Assembly (NCBI GenBank): GCA_947172415.1
Contig: OX359193.1
Location: 2,102,501-2,166,500, forward strand
Length of the DNA: 64,000 bases
DNA from: Chondrosia reniformis
Lineage: Eukaryota; Porifera; Demospongiae; Chondrillida; Chondrillidae
Direction of reading: 5' to 3'
In this document: positions 33,631-43,134 of the stretch, one piece after another
Position numbering within the stretch: position 1 is the first letter of the stretch
How the letters are laid out: every line of letters starts with the position of its first letter
The notes under the pieces: model-generated
What the model saw: only the letters and a program-made list of their open reading frames with translations
Database searches by the model: none
Told to the model about the DNA's origin: nothing
Translations under genes and position numbers: made by a program

Positions 33631-35600
33631 TCTTAAGTCCTCCCAAGTACGTAACCATTAACCCTCTACGATTCTAGTGAGCAAGGTTTCAATATTTGTG
33701 AACACATTTAAGAAGTGTGGGTCTATAGGTAGTACATAACACAACTACAGTAAAGGTATAGTTACGTACGTACGTGGGCACTATATTACTAATTTAAGAT
33801 ACGTGGGTCCACTTGTATAAAGGATGTACATATGTACACTTGTATGGGAGGAGCTGGTAGTTTCAGCTCATTCATTTTAACAGCTCTCTGTGTAGACCAG
33901 TCAAACCCATTCATTTAAATTTAAAAGGTTATGTAATCCTACACTCACATTGTGCTGGACAACTCATAGCTTCTTTACATATTTCCCTTTGTTAGCTCAT
34001 ATACATGCCAAGGTATGCCCATATTTGGGCATAGTGTAACATAACTGCAAACCCATACAAGTGACAGAGTGTGAAAAATTGTTAAAGCACCTAGAAACAT
34101 AAGCATATATAGACAAAGATGACACTGTTTGAGGTGATGACTGAGAACATACAGAAGTTTGTTCCACAAGTTTGAACTTTCAGCTTCAAATTTGGAATGA
34201 TCTAGCTTTCATAAGGAAGGAGATTTGGAAGAAGGCACACAAATGAGATGGCAAGGAAGTGTTGCAATGCACAATACAAACAGTTGACAAAAGGTGTGTG
34301 GCATGGCTGCAGGTCTCAGAAGCATCAGTCCAATTTCCTCCTGACGGATCTGTAGCATGCACCAGAGTACATACATCAATGATAGATCGACTTTACATTC
34401 TTTGTCAGACCATTTGAATCACGATTTTTGACATTCCAAAGCATCGAACTGCCTTATACGTACGTATCTTAAGTCCCTATTTCACACAATATTCCTTTAC
34501 AGAGAACTACGTAGCACTAGAGGCATGAAGTTACTGAGAATTATCCATATGGTTCTATACATGCTCATGTACAGACAAATACATAAGACTTGAAGTATAT
34601 ATTAAGCTGTTTACCAAAACTTAAAAAAGGGCAATAATATTCAGTGTAATTGTGTTTCATAGTTTCATATTCAGTCTCTCAAAGGATACCAAAGAGTGAA
34701 GGTTATTATTCAAAGAGTGTAGTAGACAATGGATCACATTGATGTACGCCTACAAGTTACTTCCTATGTAACACAGCAAGTGAGTGCTAGATGGTAATGA
34801 GTAGAAATACTGCCAAAATGTTGCTCATAAGGACTGTCATAAAACTAGGATTATACTTTTTGGCAATCGATAACAAATTCGATGGGTATAGATTTAGATG
34901 GCAGCTGAAACAAGGTGCTCACTTAGGAATGAAAACAATAGACTAAAAAGTATTTGCTGTATGAATCACTTTCAAAGACAGAATTTACCATTTCTTATTT
35001 ATAATATATTATATCTAAAATAGTCAATCACTGCTTGTTAAACAGTTTGAAGGGAACAATGGAAGAGTAGTTATCAATGTCAAAAAGATTGTTAATCACA
35101 TGACATCTCTCAACTCTATGCAGTATATTATATCCAAAAGCCACCATCTGACCTCACAAATCAATCAACCCAGCTTTCTAATGTCACAGCTCATTCTACT
35201 AATAAATAAACTGGCTGTGTCAGACTAGGAGTCAATTAACAGCCCCTTCCAAAGTGTTGGTCAGCTGTTTTCAGTGATATCCCATATCAAGGACAAAGAG
35301 TGTCTAGAGGGCAATAAATATCCCACACCTTGCAGCCTTCATTCTCTAAATAACTGGCAATCAAAAAGGGTACACTTAGGAATTTGGGGCTTTAGGGGAA
35401 CTCTATGCATGCCTGCCACTTGCATGCTACTAATACACAGACCACACCTGTATATTCAAACATACATACGTACCTACACATATGCTGTGACTAAATTGCT
35501 TAATTCTCTCTACATTAGGTCGGTGCAATACTAACACCCACAGTATTGATGTACGTACGTAATGGTTAACACCTGTTAGATACAACTATATAGATATTCT
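33631..35600. other. No gene recognised
   Basis: AT-rich sequence with scattered acgtacgt runs and short unsupported frames. Position suggests first-intron or upstream sequence of the Slingshot gene. Confidence 0.4.
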
Positions 35601-35606
35601 TAATCC

Positions 35607-36460
35607 CACAGCAGTAGACCTCACCACTCAGAATCCACAGCAGTAGACCTCACCACTCAGTACCCACAGCAGTAGACCTCACCACTCAGTACCCACAGCA
35701 GTAGACCTCACCACTCAGAACCCACAGCAGTAGACCTCACCACTCAGTACCCACAGCTGTAGACCTCACCACTCAGAACCCACAGCAGTAGACCTCACCA
35801 CTCAGTACCCAAAGCAGTAGACCTCACCACTCAGTACCCACAGCAGTAGACCTCACCACTCAGTACCCACAGCAGTAGACCTCACCACTCAGAATCCACA
35901 GCAGTAGACCTCACCACTCAGAACCCACAGCAGTAGACCTCACCACTCAGAACCCACAGCAGTAGACCACACCACCCAGAACCCACAGCAGTAGACCTCA
36001 CCACCCAGTACCCACAGCAGTAGACCTCACCACTCAGTACCCACAGCAGTAGACCTCACCACTCAGTACCCACAGCAGTAGACCTCACCACTCAGAACCC
36101 ACAGCAGTAGACCTCACCACTCAGTACCCACAGCAGTAGACCACACCACCCAGAACCCACAGCAGTAGACCTCACCACTCAGTACCCACAGCAGTAGACC
36201 TCACCACTCAGTACCCACAGCAGTAGACCTCACCACTCAGAATCCACAACAGTAGACCTCACCACTCAGTACCCACAGCAGTAGACCTCACCACTCAGTA
36301 CCCACAGCAGTAGACCTCACCACTCAGAACCCACAACAGTAGACCTCACCACTCAGTACCCACAGCAGTAGACCTCACCACTCAGTACCCACAGCAGTAG
36401 ACCTCACCACTCAGTACCCACAACAGTAGACCTTACCACTCAGTACCCACAGCAGTAGAG
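35607..36460. repeat. 29-bp minisatellite, about 29 copies
   Basis: The unit is cagcagtagacctcaccact plus cagtaccca. Variants alternate cagtaccc, cagaaccc and cagaatcc, and a few copies read accacaccacccag. Copies are head to tail without spacers, so it is not a CRISPR. 29 bp is not a multiple of three, so it is noncoding. It lies between the probable first exon and the second exon of the Slingshot gene. Confidence 0.95.
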
Positions 36461-37379
36461 TATAGCTGCAAGCATCTCCTATTCCCTCAAGCCATACTAT
36501 ATGTGGTAAAAGAGTTGGAGTGCCTAGACACTGTAGCAGACTGCAGTACACATGGGCGTGGTCAATAGGTTTGTCAATATCCACATGTAGGATTCCCAGT
36601 TATTTATAAATGACAATAAAATGACTTTGTTGCAGTGGAAACTTTCTAAACATTTTGAATTTATAATTTTTACTTGGCTAAGCAGGCCAATCAATTGGAT
36701 TTTACAATCTTGCAAAAGGCATCAATGAGGTAAGAAGTACCTCGTACTTTAACCAATTGAAGCCATCTGCACACCCATTTGACATATATACAGGTGATGT
36801 ACGAAGAGCTCAGAAGAGATAGAAAACATAAAAGCGAAATAAAATAGCTATCTTCACCACGTTGACTACACAAGGACTTTACCTTGCACAGTACATCAAA
36901 TGAGAAAAATGTACTATAACAGAATAACAGTCACCAATGTGCCCTTGAGAGGTGTAGCATATGTCAAGTGCTACTGGTTAATGACTTGGCAGGAATTGAA
37001 ATGTAAAAGAAGGTATATTCTCCAGCATGATTGCATGTGTGATGTTATATAAACATTTGATAAGTCTCAGAGGTGATACTGAATTGCCCTATTCAGAGTT
37101 TACAAACAGCATTCCACTAATGAGGGACACAAATGTCAACACACATATATATACTGAATTACTCATCAAAAATATCAAGACACTTATCAACACTGTTGGC
37201 AGCTAATACAACACACTTAGGAGTCAACTGAAATACCAATCACTCAAGTATCCTTTAGAGTAAATTGTAGCGATTAGTTAAGCAATTAATAAATGAAATG
37301 GATAGATAGTTAGATAAGTAGACGTTTACTTAAACACGGAGATGTCACAGCTCACCATCTATATAGAGGTCTAGAGAAC

Positions 37380-37412
37380 TGTGATATGAGGAGACGATAA
37401 CGTCAGCGCCAT
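37380..37412 (-). CDS. SSH: Candidate first coding exon of Slingshot
   Basis: ATG at 37412-37410 opens MALTLSSPHIT. The MAL start resembles the conserved MALVT start of animal Slingshot proteins. A stop follows at once, so an exon end near 37380 is needed; the available donor (ACA then gttctc) is weak. If used, phase 0 fits the phase-0 start of the exon at 30783. The intron would be 6.6 kb. Not certain. Confidence 0.35.
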
Positions 37413-37580
37413 ATTGAACGCAACTCGTGGAACAAAAATCCTGAAGTGGTCCTACTGCCAATAGTAGTACGGTACATTACATCCTTCAATGTCTACACCC
37501 CCTGTTGCAGTACACCAAATACCACACTACTTTCGAAAGGGTACTACAACATCACAATATTCCTACCATAATACAACAGC

Positions 37581-37650
37581 GATTGTCAATTGTGGCTTGA
37601 CAGAGATGGCAGCGATTGTCAATTGTGGCTTGACAGAGATGGCAGCGTTC
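37581..37650 (+). repeat. 33-bp tandem duplication
   Basis: gcgattgtcaattgtggctt plus gacagagatggca occurs twice, followed by a third partial copy (gcgttcgtcaagtg). It lies just upstream of the candidate Slingshot start. Confidence 0.85.
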
Positions 37651-37699
37651 GTCAAGTGTACGCTATTACTTTCATTTATTGAAGCAATATAGCCTATTA

Positions 37700-39230
37700 G
37701 ATGAAGACACTAAGGATATATTGGAGGGGAGCGTCGGAGAGTTCACGTAGCTTACATAATACACACTACAAAGGTTCTAACTCTCCGATTTTCTCTTTAA
37801 AGGCGTCCTCTTTCGATAAAACTGTAAGCAAATTGTTTTGAAATTTAAACTTCAGGCACAAAGTCTCGCCAAGGATATACTTATCCTATACTTTCTTACA
37901 TCAGAACTAGGCAATCGACAAAGAAGCGACTCAAATAACTCGGTGTAAACTTACGGTTATGTCCGTGGTACTTTCTAGGGAAGGAGTATTTCTCTCGACA
38001 GTTAAAAGAGCCATGGTCTTCTTAGTCTACAGAAAACACTTCAGCGTGTCGTCTCCCCTGCTGGGATACGTTCTTTTAGCTTTCAAGCTGACAAATTTGT
38101 ATTAGATCATTGGAATGGGTCATTGTATTAAAACAAGTATCAATATCATTACGTCATCGCCTTCTATAACATGCACAGACTATTCTCGCAGAATAGCACA
38201 AATGTTTTTTTGTCAAAGTGAATAGACTAAGTAGATCCAAATCAGGCACATGCAGGCAAGAAATCAACAAAAAGGGCAACAGACTTTGCAACAATTAATA
38301 TATAGAAATACACTAATTATTATGGACTAAATGGAAATGGAATGATCAAATGGAAAAGGAAATAGGAAATAGGTTTAGTAAGCTTAAGGTTGCAAAGTGA
38401 TAGGAGTTTTAAATGAACATGCATGGGTGTTACAGAAGAGACACGAGGCAAGTACAATATTCAAGCCACAGAAAAGGAAGTGCTTAGAAGAAATGTTGAA
38501 AGAGAAGAATAGTCAGAGTAACAATATCAGAGAGGAATTGGAGCAAGAGTGGATTGTGCCGTTATGGTTGAAGGTAATATTGGATGAGATGGGTTATAAG
38601 AGTTTGAATATGAAGGAGTAATGAATGGAAGCTTAAGGAAAGGAAGGGGTATATAGACCCAAGAAGAAATGGACAGAAAATTTTTAGATTAGGATGACTC
38701 TAACTATCTACATAAACTGTATTATAAGTGGACAACCTCCTGTTTGAAGTCTTGGATTGATATTAATGGACTCTTTCTTTGATCAGCATGCAAGTTATAT
38801 ATAGCGGTATATGTAGTCAAATCTAATTTGACCATTAATTGGTAGCTTATTTTATATCTAATGAGAGGTAAATTATTAAGAGAGCCATCAAAGTAATAAT
38901 CAGATGGCAATCTATTTTTGTTGTGTATAATCTCTCTTCACTAATAGTTTTCAGGATTTCACATTTTTAAATTAACAAGAATTGCCAATTTCTTACAAAT
39001 TAACTAATCACACATACATCATTCTAATTTTTATGCAATAGTTTTCAAAGGGTTAAGTGACATGTCATTACATATAATATGTACCTCTGTAGTGTTCAGA
39101 AAGCTAAAAAAGAAGGGAGAAGTAATTCTCAACTGCAAGTTGGAGATTTGATTCGTATTTCTAGCTAGCTGGACAGTAAACAGTTTGATAAATAGTGGTC
39201 CATTAAAATGGTGATTAATCATTAAAACTA
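37700..39230. other. No gene recognised
   Basis: Intergenic AT-rich DNA. The frame at 38397-38621 (74 codons, charged) has no motif I recognise and no flanking splice sites I can defend. Confidence 0.4.
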
Positions 39231-39233
39231 TCA

Positions 39234-39754
39234 GCTACCATTTGAATGCCACTTCAGTCCTCACTTTAGCAGCTCAGTGGCAGATGGAGAAGGTTGTGGA
39301 AGTCTGCGGTATCTTTCTCCTCAAACATCTGGACATTGAAAATTGCCTTGAAATGCTTATTTTTGCTGATGTACGTGGCTGTGATGTCCTGAATAAAGCA
39401 ACCATGGATCTAGATGTTTCAATTGTCGATTTTTCAGGTGTTTGTCAAAAAGAAGCATTTGTCAATGCTCCCATGGAAATCTTGTTGGAATTATTGAAGT
39501 CAGATATTTTGGTGGTTCAGTCAGAAGAGAAGCTATTTGAAGGCCTTCTAAAGTGGTTTAATCACAGCCCTGAGCTCCGAAGAAGTGACATACTAAAGAT
39601 GTTAGATCTTATCAAGTTCCCCTTAATACCCTGGGAGGTCATTGAAGAGAAACTGAAACGGAATAAATTATATTCTGAGCAAAAATGTAAGAGGATGCTT
39701 ACAAAAGAAAATGTTAATTGCAATTGTGTATATTTATACTACTCATACGTGTAG
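39234..39754 (+). CDS. BTB-BACK (Kelch-like) protein, BACK-domain exon only
   Basis: The frame reads HLNATSVLTLAAQWQMEKVV, CGIFLLKHLDIENCLEMLIF, NAPMEILLELLKSDILVVQS, EEKLFEGLLKWFNHSPELRR and LDLIKFPLIPWEVIEEKL. This matches the end of a BTB fold followed by a BACK domain, as in Kelch-like substrate adaptors of Cullin-3 ubiquitin ligases. A possible acceptor (actatcag) precedes it at 39233. The BTB core upstream and Kelch repeats downstream are not seen within several kb. It is either one exon of a gene with distant exons or an isolated gene fragment. The true coding end may be near 39710, with AT-rich intron after that. Confidence 0.6.
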
Positions 39755-39945
39755 CAGTCTTGCATGGCTACAAAAAATGAAATTAATTGTATACAGACTT
39801 CTGTATATACATATATGTATCCTTCCTATATACTGTATGTCTAGTCCACCTTTTCTGAATGGGTGTTTACAATAATGATAGAGAGGTGTTTTGTGTAATT
39901 AACTTAAGTGAGCCTCAGCAGCACAATTATTTCAGCAATTGAACA

Positions 39946-40012
39946 TTTCAACCCGGATTGGAGTCTTCATATCAGCATAGTGCTGATGAAGATCTCCAGG
40001 TTGAAATGTTCA
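39946..40012. repeat. Head-to-head inverted repeat with hammerhead-like core
   Basis: gaacatttcaacccggattg ... catatcagcatag is followed by its imperfect reverse complement, which contains CTGATGA, a four-pair stem II (GATC/GGTT) and GAAA. Stem I is weak. It looks like two inverted copies of a decayed hammerhead unit. Confidence 0.4.
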
Positions 40013-40156
40013 GGAGCTATCTGTATACAGAACATGTACACCATTAAATTTGAATAAATTCATACTACATGTATAAGCTGACAAATCTTTAATAGTGATC
40101 TCAAAAGTAAACATACAAAAAGCAAATATATAGGTACATATATATTATATATCAGA

Positions 40157-40435
40157 TCAACAGCACTTCTTCTTGGGTGTTGTGTCCATGTCAACTCTAT
40201 TTGTTGTCTTGGTCCCCTCTTTATTACTTGATTTACCATATAGTGACTTCTGATGCATACTAACCACTAACTTTTCAAGTCCCTTCTTTACATTTTGTTC
40301 CGTTTTAGCTGATGTCAATAGGAAGTCAAAGCGATCAATTTTGTACTTGGATGATAGTGTCACCTTAGCAGACTCTAGATTGGCTTGCAACATTCTTGTT
40401 TCTAAATCACATTTATTTCCGAAAACAGCAACCAA
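40157..40435 (-). pseudogene. C-terminal fragment of a Ras/Rab-like small GTPase
   Basis: The frame contains VFGNKCDLETRML (the G4 NKxD motif), LLTSAKTEQNVKKGLEKLV (the G5 TSAK motif) and a C-terminal KKKCC, suitable for geranylgeranylation. The first half of the G domain (P-loop, switches) is missing. Upstream sequence changes abruptly at about 40435 into a minisatellite with no splice acceptor. It is either the last exon of a gene whose intron is filled by the minisatellite or a truncated copy. Confidence 0.6.
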
Positions 40436-40436
40436 C

Positions 40437-40960
40437 CGGTGCCATCATCCAACCAAGCGGGACCATCATCCAACCAACCGGGGCCATCATCCAACCAAGC
40501 GGGGCCATCATCCAACCAACCAAGGCAAGATAGGTCATAGACACCAAGGCGAGATAGGTCATGGACACCAATTGCAAGGCGAGATAAGTCTAGGAAATTA
40601 AGGCGAGATAAGTCAAGGAAATCAAGGCGAGATAAGTCAGATATTGCATTGGTTGAGCTGGTGGATGAAGGTGGCCTTGATTGGGCCATCATCCAATCAC
40701 CGGTGCCATCATCCAACCAACCGGTGCCATCACCCAACCAACCGGGGCCATCATCCAACCAACCGGGGCCATCATCCAACCAACCGGGGCCATCATCCAA
40801 CCAACCGGGGCCATCATCCAACCAACCTGGGCCATCATCTAACCAACCAAGGCGAGATAGGTCATGGACACCAAGGCGAGATAGTTCAGGGACACCAAGG
40901 CGAGATAGGTCAAAGAAACCAAGGCAAGATAAGTCAAGGAAACCAAGGTGAGATAGGTCA
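40437..40960 (+). repeat. Two interleaved coding-length minisatellites (21 bp and 24 bp)
   Basis: The 21-bp unit ccatcatccaaccaaccggg-g encodes GPSSNQP in one plus frame. The 24-bp unit aggcgagataggtcaaggaa-acca encodes RRDRSRKP. Both are multiples of three, so an open frame runs through 40649-40951. Between the two blocks (40636-40668) lies gatattgcattggttgagct plus ggtggatgaa, which is duplicated at 42117. Confidence 0.85.
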
Positions 40961-41103
40961 AGGACATCCTACCAACTGGAAGCACAAGTGAGTTAGGACA
41001 AGCACAACTGCATGTGGCAATTATATAATAGGAAACTGTATATGCAAGTTATATATTGTTCGTCATGCCCTTTAATTGTTCTAATTTGTTGTCTTCACAC
41101 CAG

Positions 41104-41278
41104 CCGTTGCCACCACAGCTGTTGCAATATTCATTATTTGTGCAAGGATTGATCAAAAAAAAGCTTTTGGACTGGTACAGAGACCTCTGCAACATACGTT
41201 GTGTCGCTTATTATCCGATTGTGATTATAAAAAAGGGTATCATGGCAAATTCATCTATTTTAAAGGTGTGTAAGCTGG

Positions 41279-41316
<38 letters not shown>

Positions 41317-42431
41317 GCTGCATGCATGAGTGGCTACTTTAATTTGGCACTTTTTATTGTAGTTAAAAAGGGGGAATTGCTACTTCCTAAAGATTTATGC
41401 TTGCATCGTTTGCCCAATTCGTGGTTACAGCTAGTAAGTTCTCATGCATAATCCAGCCATGCATATCCCATATAATACATATACAGAAAAAGTTGGCATA
41501 TTACACCTGTAAACCAGTTATAAGATATGTACGAAAATGCACAGCTACTGTACATCTTATAAAAAGTTAATGTCTATGGGCGTATGTATGTCCGTACGCT
41601 GATCCGTTTTACGTATATATGTCTGTACATTTTTGCCTGTACACCATGTGCTGCATGAGAGACCTGTATGCAAAGTCCATAAACATTAAGATTGCAACTA
41701 CGTATATAGCCCCGTAAGGTGACTAAGTATGTAATTCAATCAAGGGGAGGGGCAGTACCACTATTTTTTTAAATACATACGTACTAACACTTAATTTTTA
41801 CTTACTTGTTGCTCTTGACTTTATTTTAAAGAATCTTGGAAAAAAGGAAAATCCGCAATGTGTACCTGATGATTGGTAAGAAAAACCACAGAACATGCAA
41901 TTTTCTTACTTTCCTCCCTTTCTGGAAATGTATAACAACTCCTTAGAACATGAATATTCTTTCTGCGATAAAAAGAAAGAGAGGCAACTCCAAACTACAA
42001 TTTTAACCTGTAATGACACCATTTGCAAAATCACAAAACATAAAATATATAGCTGTTGAAGAACCAATAATTGGCAAAAAAGTAAGACCACGGGCCAGTT
42101 AGCTGCTTTGCACTCAGATATTGCATTGGTTGAGCTGGTGGATGAAGAAGACCATTTGGTGGCCTTGATTGAGTTGAAGGAAGGTCTGGGAACTGACAAT
42201 ATTTTTGAAAATTTGGTGTCGGATGGGAATGCTCTGGGTCAGCTGCTACATGCCGCTGTACTGGCAAGAGTAGAGAGAGCATTAGTTCAGTGTTACAAGC
42301 CAGTTACCTTAATGTTGGCTTCATCTCGGGTTTGGCATTGCTTCCTTGTTAAACTTGACAAAGTTATTAAAATTAAAGAATATTGTGCATGCTCTGTAGG
42401 CAATGACTACAGATTATTATTGTATAGTTAA
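41104..42431 (+). CDS. Possible PD-(D/E)XK nuclease-like gene, exons uncertain
   Basis: Candidate exons: about 41104-41265 (after cttcacaccag; LIKKKLLDWYRDLCNIRCVA), 41363-41431 (KKGELLLPKDLCLHRLPNSW), 41831-41873 (NLGKKENPQCVPDDW) and about 42113-42431. The last reads DIALVELVDEEDHLVALIEL, then KEGLGTDNIFENLVSDGNAL, QLLHAAVLARVERALVQCYK and LMLASSRVWHCFLVKLD. The D...E-x-K pattern (DIALVEL ... IELKEG) is that of PD-(D/E)XK nuclease folds. Exon phases do not all join, so the model is provisional. I do not recognise the gene. A segment of the last exon is duplicated at 40636. Confidence 0.35.
41283..41313. repeat. (AT)n microsatellite
   Basis: An uninterrupted run of alternating a and t of about 30 bp. 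Confidence 0.95.
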
Positions 42432-42434
42432 TGT

Positions 42435-43130
42435 TTTGTTAGCACAATTGCTTAAGGATTGTCACAGGTAAACTTATAATTTAATAATTTACATATTTTT
42501 GTGTCTATTCTATTCATTCATTCATTAACTGTATCTATACTGGACAACATGACTCTTAAGAAGTAACCTTTCATTGTTGTGCTTAGGACAATAATTTAAT
42601 CTTTTCACTTAGGCTCTGAGGCCATTAGATTAGTTGTGGGAAGACTTCTTGTGGTATACTATACATTAAACTTTTAAGTTCTATCCATGCTTAGACCTTT
42701 ATATATTAAATAATTCTAAAAGATAGACTATACTTATGTACATATATGTATATAATACAGTTGTTGTTTTTGGTATGCCCATTCTATTTCTAGGTCCTTT
42801 CTTGGAGCCATATGAATTATTTAATTATATTACTTATTTAGATTATTTATTTAGATTACCTTAGTATATTGTAACTTGCACTGTATTAATAATACTTTTG
42901 ATAGAGACCAAAGTTTCATGCTTCCTTATTTTCGTTTTTGTTAAGCATATTTCAGTTCTAGATTAGACACTAACAATAGTACTACAAAAGTAACATGCAA
43001 GAATATGGACAGTTTTGTATAATACTGTTATCATTCTATCTATAATAACAAATGTGAATATTTTATAAAGAAATTAATTTATATCTATGAAGGCTTCAAC
43101 ATAATACAGCAATCCCTGTGCTTCATTTTT
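42435..43130. other. No gene recognised
   Basis: AT-rich intergenic DNA between the plus-strand gene ending near 42431 and the 3' end of the leishmanolysin-like gene. It presumably includes that gene's 3' UTR. Confidence 0.4.
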
Positions 43131-43134
43131 GGTG

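Noticed and set aside
35607..36460. Regular 29-bp repeats suggestive of a CRISPR array
   Set aside because: The copies are head to tail with no unique spacers and lie in a eukaryotic intron or upstream region; it is a minisatellite.
38397..38621. 74-codon plus-strand frame with charged residues
   Set aside because: No motif, no splice sites and no homolog recognised; random frames of this length are expected.
40402..40821. Minus-strand frame of DDGPGWL repeats
   Set aside because: A shadow of the 21-bp minisatellite; the neighbouring GTPase fragment uses a different frame and shares only the end of the repeat.
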